Source: CAMAVH01 sp036500145 (GTDB taxonomy: Bacteria; Pseudomonadota; Alphaproteobacteria; SMXQ01). Taken from it: 64,000 nt of DNA. The notes beneath the pieces are model-generated. The model was not told the DNA's origin and made no database searches. It saw nothing but the letters and a program-made list of their open reading frames with translations. The position numbers and the translations under genes were made by a program. Where the stretch lies: positions 11,289-75,288 of the forward strand of contig DASYCO010000061.1 in NCBI GenBank assembly GCA_036500145.1, written 5' to 3'. Positions 37,893 through 46,418 of this stretch are shown piece by piece. Each line of letters opens with the position of its first letter. The stretch's first letter is position 1.

Positions 37893-39041
37893 TCAGAAGG
37901 ACTGCACGGCCGGCTGGGACGGGCGCAAAAGCTTCTGGCGCAAATAGGATTGCGCCGGCCGCTCGAACGCGTTGTAGACGATGACGCCCAGAAGAATCAT
38001 GAAGGCCATGTAGCTGACGAAGAACAGGCCGCTGTCTGCGACCGTCTGCGGAATGCCGCGAGACTGCAAAAAGATCAGGACCGATATCTGCACGGGGATA
38101 TGGCAAAGATAGGTCGCGTAAGTGATGTCGCCGATCCACACGAAGCGCCGGATGCGCGCCTTGTCGACGTAGCTTTCGGCGCGCGCTAGCAAGAACAGGA
38201 TGACCGGTCCGAAGGTCGCCGCCAAGGCTTCCGGCAGCAGATTGTACCAGCCATGAATGCGATAGATCGCGACATGGACCGCGATCAAGCCGGCCAAGGC
38301 GAGAACGGCAAGCGGCACCAGCGTTCGGGGATTGGCGAAGACCGGCCGGCGAACGCAGAAATGATGCACCAGGCCGCCGACGAAGAAATAGAACACGCAT
38401 TTGAACGCTAGATTGCCGGTGACGACGAACAAGCCGACGCTCAGCGCGCTGATCAGCGCCATGATCCAGATGGACCTCGGCAAGAAGCGACAGAACAGGA
38501 CAAACAGCAGATAGGTCAGGATCTCGACCGACACGGACCAAATCGGCTGATTGAAGGCGAGCTCCTTCTGCGTATGGCGCGCCCAGTCGGACGCCATGAA
38601 GAAGTGCAGCAGGAAATGAAATCCGTCGTTGTAGGAGTAGATCTGGAACTGACCAAGCCGGGCCATGCTCAAGGCCTGCAAGGCGGCAACCGCCAGCAGC
38701 GTCACGAAATGCAGAGGATAAAGCCGCGAAAAGCGATGAACGAAGAACGTCCATCCATCGATCTTGTCCTCCGGCTTATAGAGGGAAAAGAAGACGAAGC
38801 CCGAAATCAGCCAGAACAGCTGAACGGAAAGGAAACCAGCTTCGTAAAAGGGAAAGAGCAGCCCGTAGAACGGCTGAACCGCGCCCGGAAGAAACTCGGG
38901 CCTTCCCGGCGCCAGATAATAGAAATGTTGGTAGTGCCACAGCAGAATCGACAGCGCGGCAAAGCCTCGCGCGACGTCGATCAGCAGATATCGTTCCCGC
39001 ATGTCGCTCATGGCCACGCCAGAGCGCGCCATCCCCCGCAT
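37893..39041 (-). CDS. Acyltransferase-3 family membrane protein (OafA/YrhL-like)
   Basis: A 382-aa inner-membrane protein with about 10 helices. The N-terminal DVARGFAALSILLWHYQHF contains the family's Arg and His, and QLFWLISGFVFF is the second signature. AT3 enzymes acetylate or succinylate surface glycans. Its EPS relevance is plausible, since the EPS operon lies a few kb away, but it stands alone. Start uncertain: ATG 39041, 39032 or 39011 give similar proteins. Codon use looks slightly less GC-rich than its neighbours. Confidence 0.88.
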   Translation of the reverse strand: MRGMARSGVAMSDMRERYLLIDVARGFAALSILLWHYQHFYYLAPGRPEFLPGAVQPFYGLLFPFYEAGFLSVQLFWLISGFVFFSLYKPEDKIDGWTFFVHRFSRLYPLHFVTLLAVAALQALSMARLGQFQIYSYNDGFHFLLHFFMASDWARHTQKELAFNQPIWSVSVEILTYLLFVLFCRFLPRSIWIMALISALSVGLFVVTGNLAFKCVFYFFVGGLVHHFCVRRPVFANPRTLVPLAVLALAGLIAVHVAIYRIHGWYNLLPEALAATFGPVILFLLARAESYVDKARIRRFVWIGDITYATYLCHIPVQISVLIFLQSRGIPQTVADSGLFFVSYMAFMILLGVIVYNAFERPAQSYLRQKLLRPSQPAVQSF

Positions 39042-39102
39042 TCCGATCGCTACACTATAGCAAGCCGCTCAATGCCTCGCCTGAATAGACGCCTCGAACG
39101 GT

Positions 39103-39132
39103 AAAACGGCCCCGGGTTTTCCCGGGGCCGTT
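39103..39132 (-). terminator. Terminator of the RhlE-like helicase gene
   Basis: A 12-bp stem AACGGCCCCGGG/CCCGGGGCCGTT with TTTT loop; the minus strand continues with TTTTAC. It lies 17 bases after the helicase stop. Confidence 0.92.
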
Positions 39133-39148
39133 AAACCATGTCGAAGCT

Positions 39149-40711
39149 TTAAGCGCGCGGGCGCGGCGCGCCGCCGGGACGACGATTGGGCGCCCGGCGC
39201 GGACGCTCGCCTTCGCTGGCGCCCGCCGGGGTCGGGCGGCCGTCGGCGCGGTAGACTCCGCCGTTGCCGCTGCTGCGGCCTTCGTCGCGGTAGTCGCCGC
39301 TGCGGAAGTCCGCCGCGTTGCGCGGCGTGTGCTGCTCGTTGCCGCGCTGGCCCTGCGCCTGACGGCCTTCGCCTTGGCTGCCGGACGAACGGGCCTGGCC
39401 CTGGCGGTTGCCGCCATTGTTGCCCTTCGGCCCCTGCCCCGGCGCGCCGCCGCGGCCCGAGCCATTGCTGCGGCCCTGACCGCCGCCGTTGCGGTTCTGG
39501 CCGTTGCGGCCCGAGCCGTTCTGGGGACGGCGCGGCGCGCGCTCCTCGACGGCTTCGCCGCGCGCGAGCGGCGGCAGTTCGGGCAGCACTTCGACGAAGA
39601 TGCGCTGACGCGTCAGCTTCTCGATGTCCTTGAGGTAGGCGCGCTCGCTGCCGTCGCAGAACGACCAGGCGATGCCCTCGGCGCCGGCGCGTGCCGTGCG
39701 GCCGATGCGGTGGACGTAGCTTTCCGGCTCGTTCGGCAGGTCGAAGTTGATGACGTGGGTCACGCCGTCGACGTCGATGCCGCGCGCCGCGATGTCGGTC
39801 GCGATGAGGACGCGCGACTGGCCGGCACGGAAATTCTCCAATGCCTTGACGCGCGCCGACTGCGACTTGTTGCCATGGATGACCTCGACGCCGCCCTTGT
39901 AGCTGCGCTCGAGGACTTCGGCGATCTTGTTGGCGCCGTGCTTCGTGCGCGAGAAGACGATGGCGCGGCCGACGGTCTCGTCTTCCATCAGCTTGGCGAG
40001 CAGGCGGTTCTTCGCCGGCTTCTCGACGTAGAACAGCTTCTGCGCGATGCGCTCGGCCGTGGTGGCGACCGGCGTCACTTCGACCTTGACGGGATCCTTC
40101 AGCAGGCTCGTCGCGAGCTTGGAGATGTCGCCCGGCATGGTGGCCGAGAACAGCAGGCTCTGACGGTCGGCCGGAAGATGCGCAATGACTTTGCGCACGT
40201 CGCGGATGAAGCCCATGTCGAGCATGCGGTCGGCTTCGTCGAGCACGAAGACTTCGACCTGGCCGAGATCGACGTGACGGTCGGCGACCATCTCCATCAG
40301 GCGGCCCGGGGTCGCGATCAGGACGTCGACGCCGCGCGCCAGGGTCTTGATCTGCGGCACATGGCCGACGCCGCCCATGACGACGGTGTGGGTGATCTTG
40401 AGGTAGCGGCCGTAGGTGGCGAAGCTCTCGGCGATCTGGAGGGCCAGCTCACGCGTCGGCGTCAGGATGAGAGCGCGGACGCTCTTCGCCTTGAAGGGCT
40501 TCGGCTGGCTGGCGAGGCGCTGCAGGATCGGCAGCGCGAAGGCCGCCGTCTTGCCGGTGCCGGTCTGGGCGCAACCGAGCAGGTCACGGCCGGCGAGGAG
40601 ATAGGGAATCGACTGCGCCTGAATGGGAGTCGGCTTGGTGTACTCGGCAGTACGCAAGGCGTGCTGCAGCGGCTCGATCAAATCGAGCTCGGCAAAAGTC
40701 TGAATAGACAT
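39149..40711 (-). CDS. rhlE: DEAD-box RNA helicase, RhlE-type
   Basis: A 520-aa enzyme: Q motif (YTKPTPIQAQSIP), motif I AQTGTGKT, DEAD motif II (VLDEADRML), SAT motif III, and HRIGRTARAG motif VI in the second RecA domain. From about residue 385 a long Gly/Asn/Arg/Gln-rich disordered tail (repeated NGSGR, NGGN, GQARSSG) should bind RNA. The leader (40712-40963) is gene-free and contains small hairpins (e.g. CCCTTTAAACAAGGG-type and CCCCGATGACGGGG-type), as expected for a cold- or helicase-regulated mRNA. Confidence 0.93.
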   Translation of the reverse strand: MSIQTFAELDLIEPLQHALRTAEYTKPTPIQAQSIPYLLAGRDLLGCAQTGTGKTAAFALPILQRLASQPKPFKAKSVRALILTPTRELALQIAESFATYGRYLKITHTVVMGGVGHVPQIKTLARGVDVLIATPGRLMEMVADRHVDLGQVEVFVLDEADRMLDMGFIRDVRKVIAHLPADRQSLLFSATMPGDISKLATSLLKDPVKVEVTPVATTAERIAQKLFYVEKPAKNRLLAKLMEDETVGRAIVFSRTKHGANKIAEVLERSYKGGVEVIHGNKSQSARVKALENFRAGQSRVLIATDIAARGIDVDGVTHVINFDLPNEPESYVHRIGRTARAGAEGIAWSFCDGSERAYLKDIEKLTRQRIFVEVLPELPPLARGEAVEERAPRRPQNGSGRNGQNRNGGGQGRSNGSGRGGAPGQGPKGNNGGNRQGQARSSGSQGEGRQAQGQRGNEQHTPRNAADFRSGDYRDEGRSSGNGGVYRADGRPTPAGASEGERPRRAPNRRPGGAPRPRA

Positions 40712-40963
40712 GGGGTCTTTCTTTTAGTTTTGCGGCCCTGCGCGCGAGCAAGGCAACCCTTGTTTAAAGGGTCCCCGTCATCGGGGAGCGTCTCGGGATG
40801 GAGGGCATCGCAAACTGGAAAGAAAGCGAACGCGCTTCGCGCGGATCACGAGATCAAGACGGGCAACGGCCTCGTCTCGACCGGGTAAATGCCCCTTCCC
40901 TGTGGAAAAGTCAAGGAATCCTTTGTGCGTGAAGGATTTGGCGCGCCCCGCCTCGCTCCCGGC

Positions 40964-41893
40964 CTAGCCCTGGCTCGGCCAGTAGGCCCAGCCCAGGCCG
41001 GTTTTGGCGTGGTGGCAGGGGAAATAGTCGATCACCTTGGCCGGCCGGTCGAGGGCCGCCGCGACCGTGACCCAGGCGCGGATTTCCGCCGAGCCGCCGC
41101 GCACGCTTGCCGAATCGAAGGTGAACAGGTTCTGCAGGTCGGCCTGCTCGCCGCGTTCCATGCGTTCGAGGATCCAGCGGTCCATCGGCTCGTCGATCCA
41201 GCCGGCGCGCGGCCCGATCGGGTCGTGCGACAGGCCGCCGGAGGCGTAGATGGCGATGCGCTCAGGCGCGTCCTTGAGGATGTCGGCGATGGCGCGGCCC
41301 AGGGCCCAGCAGCGCTTGGCCGAAGGCAGCGGCGGGTAATATTCGTTGAGGAAGATCGGCACCACGGGGATGTCGTTGTTCGGCACCAGCTTCGGGTGCG
41401 GATAGATCAGCATGTGCGACACGCCGCGCTCGGGATGGCCGAGCGGCTGCATCTTGCCGCAGTTGGCGACGTCGAAGTCGCGCTTGATCAGGCCCTTGAG
41501 CAGGCGCTGTGCGATGTCCGTATGCACCGGCACGTGCAGGCGCGAATCGATCGGCGGCTGCTTGAGGTAGCGCGGCACGGTGGAGCCCCACACCTCGTCG
41601 CCGGTGAAGATGGCGAAGGTCGGATTGTTCGAGAGGTTGAACATGTCGCTCTGGTCGTCGCCGACGTAGATCAGCGCGTCCGGCTTGTAGGCGGCGATCT
41701 CGTCGCGCAGCCGGGCGAAGTTCTTCTCCAGGCGGACGATCTGCTGCTCGATGACCTCCGGCGTCTCCAGCTTCGCGGTATGCGGCTGGGAGCCCTTCAT
41801 GTAGTCGGGGATGCCGTCGTAGACGGTCGGCCAATATTCGGCGGGACAGAACATGGCGGTGGCGTGGGACGAAGCGAGGCCGAGGCCGATCAT
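40964..41893 (-). CDS. LigB-like extradiol dioxygenase family protein
   Basis: A 309-aa protein of the class III extradiol (LigB/gallate dioxygenase) superfamily. His10 (GLASSHATAMF) matches the first iron ligand, and GGLSH (His223) the family's catalytic His. The second ligand region, usually DH, is GDDQSDMF, so a Gln stands in the His place. This may be a distinct subgroup or changed chemistry. ATG 41893 follows AGGAGAG. No reductase or LigA partner is adjacent. The promoter candidate is at 41973-42001. Confidence 0.82.
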   Translation of the reverse strand: MIGLGLASSHATAMFCPAEYWPTVYDGIPDYMKGSQPHTAKLETPEVIEQQIVRLEKNFARLRDEIAAYKPDALIYVGDDQSDMFNLSNNPTFAIFTGDEVWGSTVPRYLKQPPIDSRLHVPVHTDIAQRLLKGLIKRDFDVANCGKMQPLGHPERGVSHMLIYPHPKLVPNNDIPVVPIFLNEYYPPLPSAKRCWALGRAIADILKDAPERIAIYASGGLSHDPIGPRAGWIDEPMDRWILERMERGEQADLQNLFTFDSASVRGGSAEIRAWVTVAAALDRPAKVIDYFPCHHAKTGLGWAYWPSQG

Positions 41894-41972
41894 GGCGAAA
41901 ACTCTCCTGTCATGGAGCGATCCCCCGCCGGCTTTGCCGCAGCGCGGGGTCATTCCTTAGTATTCTAACGGC

Positions 41973-42001
41973 ATTATTCCCCATCGCCGCCGCCTCGGCA
42001 A
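41973..42001 (-). promoter_or_regulatory. Promoter candidate for the LigB-like gene
   Basis: On the minus strand TTGCCG, a 17-base spacer and AATAAT, then about 80 bases to the ATG. It is a reasonable sigma70 match, read by eye only. Confidence 0.4.
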
Positions 42002-42094
42002 CATGGCGCTGCACGCATGGAGCCGCCCATAAACGAACCGGCCGCGCCCTATATGGACACGGCCGGCCAACCGGAGTGCGCTGCGGACGATCGG

Positions 42095-42643
42095 CTAGGA
42101 CTGGATGCGCGGCGTCAGCGTGAAGGACTTCAGCATCTGCTCGATGGCGGCCGGCATCGTCGTGCTTTTGTTGGCGCAGCCGATGACCTGATAGACGGCC
42201 GCCCCGTCCGCGATGGCGCCGGCCCGGCACATCATGTCGCCGCTCTGGACGGTGTATTCCAGCATCGGCAGCGGCGCGCCGAAGTTGCGCTTGAAGCTCG
42301 TCTCCCACTGCGCCGTCACCTTGCCCTTGGTGGCGTCGGCAAAGCCGGTCATGACCTTCTCGAGGTCGATCTTCGTGGCCGGGTTGTCGTAGACGCTGTA
42401 GTCGACAGCCATCGCCGTGCTGGCAGCGACGACGGTGTAGCGCGTGTACTTATAAGTGTTGGTCCCGTCCACGTGGGTGCCGCGATCCACCTTGGGCTGG
42501 CCAGGAAAGTTGGCGCTGAAGCCGGATTCCGGCGCGTTGATCCAGACCCAGTTGGGCGGCGGCTCCGCGCTGTGCGCCAGGCCGAAATCGAAGGTCACGC
42601 CGATGGCCGCGCTCACCGCCGCGACGACGCTGATGAACCGCAT
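42095..42643 (-). CDS. Secreted hypothetical protein
   Basis: A 182-aa product with an N-terminal signal peptide (cleavage near HSAEP). The mature domain starts NWVWINAPESGFSANFPGQP, with a pair of later Cys residues (MMCRAG and GCANKS) that could form a disulfide. The pattern 'F.anFPG.P' is seen in many small periplasmic proteins of unknown function. The neighbouring EPS operon begins 139 bp away in the same direction; whether it is linked is unclear. No enzyme motif. Confidence 0.7.
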   Translation of the reverse strand: MRFISVVAAVSAAIGVTFDFGLAHSAEPPPNWVWINAPESGFSANFPGQPKVDRGTHVDGTNTYKYTRYTVVAASTAMAVDYSVYDNPATKIDLEKVMTGFADATKGKVTAQWETSFKRNFGAPLPMLEYTVQSGDMMCRAGAIADGAAVYQVIGCANKSTTMPAAIEQMLKSFTLTPRIQS

Positions 42644-42782
42644 GCTGTCCTCCTGTCGCTTCCGTGGAATGCGCGAACGGAGCGACTGCCCGCGCTGGCG
42701 GCGCAGTTCCGAACGCCCCTTGTCTCAGATGGAACGCCGGAAGGGGAGGAAAGTTCCGAAGGTGGCCGAGGCTGTCAGGCGC

Positions 42783-44246
42783 TCAGGCCGGCCCCTTTTC
42801 GCCGACCGGCCGGTCGGCGCGGGTCAGGCCGCAGGCGAGGATCAGCGCGTAGGCGATGACCACGGCGGGCACCTGCATGCTGAAGTCCAGCAGGCTGTGA
42901 AGTCCGACCTGGAGAGACACGGCCACGGCGATGCAGGGAAACACCGCGCCGCGCCGCCGCGCGCGCAGCTCGCGCCAGCAGTTGCCGACCAGGAGCAGGA
43001 TGGAGACCAGCAAGCCCGTGGCCGCCGGCACGCCGAGCTCCATGGCGGCCTCGAGCACGTCATTGTGCGCCTGGACGAAATGGTTGCGAAGTTCGATCGA
43101 ACGGTAGAAGCGGTAGGCGTCCTCGAAGCTGCCGAGGCCGGTGCCGGCGAAGGCGAAGTCGCGGACGGCCTTCAGCGCGTCGACGTACACCTTGAAGCGC
43201 TCCTCTTCCGCGTCGAGGCCGATGAAGATGCGCTCCGTCGTCCGGTCACCCGACAGGATGACCAGCAGGACGACCAGGACGATGCCTGCGATCAGCAGGC
43301 CGCGCGGACGGAACGGCCGCAGGCGCGTCGTGAGGAACAGCGTGCCGCACAGGGCGCCGAGGCCGATCAGGGTCGTCACCGCGCCGGCGCGCGAAGCCGT
43401 CAGCAGCAGGGCCGTCGCCAGGATGGCCATGGCGACGACCAAGGGCCAGGTCATGCGCCAGATGCGGTCGACAAGGACGATGGCCGACTGCTTCGTCGGC
43501 ATCTGGCGGCGGCGCGAGACCTCGTTCAGGAACAGGCCCATGCCGGCGATCAGCGCCATGCCGCAGTAGGTCGCAAAGTTGTTGCGGTTGTCGAACGTCG
43601 CCGTGACGACGTTGAGATACTGCTCCTTGTCGAACCAGAGAACGACGGCGGAGCCGGTGAAATAGACGATGAGGCCGTAGACCGCATAGGCGGCGGCGGC
43701 ATAGACGAACAGGCGGACGAGCATGCGCGACACGCGCAGGTCGCTGATCGCGTAGATCGCGAGCAGGAAGACGCCGAGATAGCTCGCCAGCGACACCAGC
43801 CCGCGCATCGTCTCGAAGCGGTCGAGCGAGACCGACGCCGCCAAGGGCTCGGCGAGCGCCGCGCTGGCCTGGGCCCAGAGGGGATTCCACAGCGGCCGCA
43901 TGATCTCCAGGCTGCTCGCCTGCAGGCAGGCCCAGATCAGCACGAGGGCGTAGAGCGCCGTCGGCACCGCGACCAGGGACAGGCGCTCGAGGCCCTGCGT
44001 CGTGCCGCGCGCGGCGTTCCAGGCGACGCCCAGCAGCATGAGGGCCGTGCAGATCGCGAGGCAATCGATGGCCCAGTCGCGCCAGCCGCCGAACGGCAGC
44101 GGCAAGGCGACGACGAGCAGCATCAGATAGCCGACGATGGCGCGGCGCAGCGGATCGCCCGCCAGCGCGCGCCGTGCCTCGGCAAAGACCGAAGGCCGCG
44201 CTTCGTCGCGCGAGGGCAGCTGCATCATGCCGAACTGCATGCTCAT
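42783..44246 (-). CDS. O-antigen ligase/polymerase-like membrane protein (Wzy/WaaL)
   Basis: A 487-aa inner-membrane protein with about 11 helices. A large periplasmic loop carries the motif GTGLGSFEDAYRFYR ... HFVQAHNDVLEAAMELG, the Wzy_C/WaaL signature with conserved His-Asn-Asp. Such proteins polymerise or ligate polysaccharide units on the periplasmic face. ATG 44246 is one base after the stop of the LivK-like gene (TGACATG), so it is translationally coupled. It is the last gene of the EPS operon. Confidence 0.88.
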   Translation of the reverse strand: MSMQFGMMQLPSRDEARPSVFAEARRALAGDPLRRAIVGYLMLLVVALPLPFGGWRDWAIDCLAICTALMLLGVAWNAARGTTQGLERLSLVAVPTALYALVLIWACLQASSLEIMRPLWNPLWAQASAALAEPLAASVSLDRFETMRGLVSLASYLGVFLLAIYAISDLRVSRMLVRLFVYAAAAYAVYGLIVYFTGSAVVLWFDKEQYLNVVTATFDNRNNFATYCGMALIAGMGLFLNEVSRRRQMPTKQSAIVLVDRIWRMTWPLVVAMAILATALLLTASRAGAVTTLIGLGALCGTLFLTTRLRPFRPRGLLIAGIVLVVLLVILSGDRTTERIFIGLDAEEERFKVYVDALKAVRDFAFAGTGLGSFEDAYRFYRSIELRNHFVQAHNDVLEAAMELGVPAATGLLVSILLLVGNCWRELRARRRGAVFPCIAVAVSLQVGLHSLLDFSMQVPAVVIAYALILACGLTRADRPVGEKGPA

Positions 44247-44247
44247 G

Positions 44248-45603
44248 TCAGTTGTACGTGCCCAAGGGGTGCTGGAGATTGATCACGCTCGGCACGCCGT
44301 TGCGGATCTCGAAGACGAACTCGTCGCGCAGGAAGTTGCCTGCCCAGTCGATGCGCGAATCCATGAGGATGCCGGGCGTGTCGCTCGCGTCGATCTTCAG
44401 GTTCCGCCAGGCCTTGAACAGGTCCGTGCCGTTGAAGCTGCAAGCCTGCTCGACCGAGGCCTTCAGCGCGTTGAAGGCGACGAAGCCGTTCACGCCGGGC
44501 ACCGGCGGACGGTAGCCGAAGCGGTCGCTGAAGCGGTCCGCCATCATGCGGACGCGGGCGATCGGCGCGTCGGCATAGAGGCCGACGATGCCGCGCAGGC
44601 CGTTGGCGTTCTGCCCGGCGGCGTCGAGGAACGCGCGGTCGACGACGTCGCCGTCGACCAGGATGGGCTTGTTGAAGCCCTGGCGCCGCAGCGCCGCCAG
44701 CAGCCTGACCGCGTCGCCCGAATGGACCATGAGGAAGAGGACGTCCGGGTTGCGCGCGCGCACGCGCGCCAGGATGTCGGCGAAGTCCTTCTGTCCCGGC
44801 GTAACGCCGGAATCGACGGCAAGCTGCAGGCTGCGGCGGACGAAGGCGCCCTTCAGGATGTCCCGCCGGCTGCGGCCGTAGTCGGTGTCCGACCAGATCA
44901 GGGCGGCGCTGCGCGCCTTGTATTCCTCGCGCGCATGGTCGGCGAGCTGCAGCAGCCGCGACAGCTGGGTCGGCTGGCCGCGCGTCAGCCAAGCCTCAGG
45001 CTGGCTCTGCAGGTCGAGGCCCGCCGTGCCGAGGATCATCGGCGTCTGGCTGCGGCGCGCGCTGTCCACCGCCGTCTTCGCGGCGCCCTCGTTCAACGGC
45101 CCGAAGATGGCGAACGGCGGCTGCTTGAGGACATCCTCCACCACGGCGGCGACGCCCGGCGAATCCGTGCCGACGTCGCGCGTCTCCACGACGATGCGCC
45201 GGCCCATGATGCCGCCCTTGTTGTTGGCGATGTCCACCGCCAGCTGGATGCCGTCGCGCCAGGCCTTGGCCAGGTCGGCGCTGTTGCCGGACAGCTCCGC
45301 CAGCACGACGACGCGCAGGTCCTCGTTGCTGACGTTGGCCAGCAGGCGGTTGATGCCGGAATTGCGCAGCCCGATGATCGGCAGGCAGTTCGGGGGAAAG
45401 GCGTAGATCGGCTCGATGGCGTCGGGCCCCGGCGTCGCCAGCACCGTGGCGCCCGGCCGGCCGTCGACCAATGGGCTGGCGTCAGGCAGGTTCGCGGTGG
45501 GCGTGCTGGCGTCCTGCGCCATGGCGAGGACGGCAAGCGCCGCGAAGCCCGCCGTCAGGCAGGCGATGGACGACGCTCTCATAAGGCGACCGAGGATGCT
45601 CAT
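44248..45603 (-). CDS. LivK-like (peripl_BP_6) periplasmic ligand-binding protein in the EPS operon
   Basis: A 451-aa exported protein, signal peptide to about AMAQD. A Pro/Ser linker follows, then a branched-chain amino-acid receptor fold: VVVLAELSGNSADLAKAWRD, DIANNKGGIMGRRIVVETRD, VVEDVLKQPPFAIFGPLNEG, and SALIWSDTDYGRSRRDILK. No LivHMGF genes are present. Its ATG overlaps the stop of the TPR-like gene by four bases (ATGA), and the ligase gene begins one base after its own stop, so it is firmly inside the EPS operon. It could be a sugar- or nucleotide-binding adaptor. Confidence 0.85.
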   Translation of the reverse strand: MSILGRLMRASSIACLTAGFAALAVLAMAQDASTPTANLPDASPLVDGRPGATVLATPGPDAIEPIYAFPPNCLPIIGLRNSGINRLLANVSNEDLRVVVLAELSGNSADLAKAWRDGIQLAVDIANNKGGIMGRRIVVETRDVGTDSPGVAAVVEDVLKQPPFAIFGPLNEGAAKTAVDSARRSQTPMILGTAGLDLQSQPEAWLTRGQPTQLSRLLQLADHAREEYKARSAALIWSDTDYGRSRRDILKGAFVRRSLQLAVDSGVTPGQKDFADILARVRARNPDVLFLMVHSGDAVRLLAALRRQGFNKPILVDGDVVDRAFLDAAGQNANGLRGIVGLYADAPIARVRMMADRFSDRFGYRPPVPGVNGFVAFNALKASVEQACSFNGTDLFKAWRNLKIDASDTPGILMDSRIDWAGNFLRDEFVFEIRNGVPSVINLQHPLGTYN

Positions 45604-46391
45604 GGGAACAGCGGCGCTCCCGCCTCGGGCAAGCGGGCCATTTCGGCATAGGTCGCCAGCAGGTTCGGCTTGCCGGCCAGTGTCGCGCGCATGAAGTCGT
45701 CGACGCCGAGCTGCAGCGACAGGCGGGCGAGCCCGCGCGGCTGCGCCAGAGCCGCCCGTTCGACTTCGTCGGCAATTATCTGGCGCGTGCGTGGGACGGC
45801 CTGCGGCCAGATCACCAGGCCGAGGGCGACCCGCGGCACGATCAGCGCCGGCTCGTTCGGTCCCGTGACGACGGCCATGCGCCACGCGCGCTCCGCGCGC
45901 GCGGCATCCCCGTCGCCACCGCGCTTGAGAAGCGCCAAGGCCAATTGGTACCAGGCATAGGGCTGCGCCGGCTGCTGCGCCAAGCCGTCCTGCAGCGCGT
46001 CGATTCCCATGGCGAGGTAGCGCGCCTCTTCGCCGGGCTGGCGAACAGGCAACAGCTCCATCATCGACAGCAGCTGCATGGCGGCGAGGCCGACAGCGTT
46101 GCTGTTGCGGCCCGATTCGATCCACCGGCCCGCTGCCTGGCGGCTGTCGATCACGGCGTCCATCACGCCGACCGACGTCGGCTCGTTGTCGTTCAACGCC
46201 GAAAGTCCGGCGTCGCCGGGCACGCGCAGCACGGCGGCGATCAGCCGCGGAATGCCGACGTAGAGGAGAAATGCGGCGAACAGCGCCAGCAGGACCGCCC
46301 ACAGCAGTCGCGCCATGCGGCCGTCCGCCGGACGCGACGGACGTGGCGCGGGCGCGGCGCCCTGCGCTATCGACGCGTCGGACACCGTCAT
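45600..46391 (-). CDS. Membrane-anchored TPR-like protein in the EPS operon
   Basis: A 263-aa protein with one N-terminal transmembrane helix (about 27-48: LLWAVLLALFAAFLLYVG) after a Pro/Arg-rich cytosolic start, then a helical periplasmic domain. Segments such as GIDALQDGLAQQPAQPYAWYQLALALL resemble single TPR-like repeats. ATG 46391 follows GGGAG; an ATG at 46412 is possible. It overlaps the LivK-like gene by four bases. It may bridge Wzc and Wzy. The exact family is unknown. Confidence 0.75.
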   Translation of the reverse strand: MTVSDASIAQGAAPAPRPSRPADGRMARLLWAVLLALFAAFLLYVGIPRLIAAVLRVPGDAGLSALNDNEPTSVGVMDAVIDSRQAAGRWIESGRNSNAVGLAAMQLLSMMELLPVRQPGEEARYLAMGIDALQDGLAQQPAQPYAWYQLALALLKRGGDGDAARAERAWRMAVVTGPNEPALIVPRVALGLVIWPQAVPRTRQIIADEVERAALAQPRGLARLSLQLGVDDFMRATLAGKPNLLATYAEMARLPEAGAPLFP

Positions 46392-46418
46392 GCCGGCTCC
46401 CTGCCCCGCCATTCCGGC

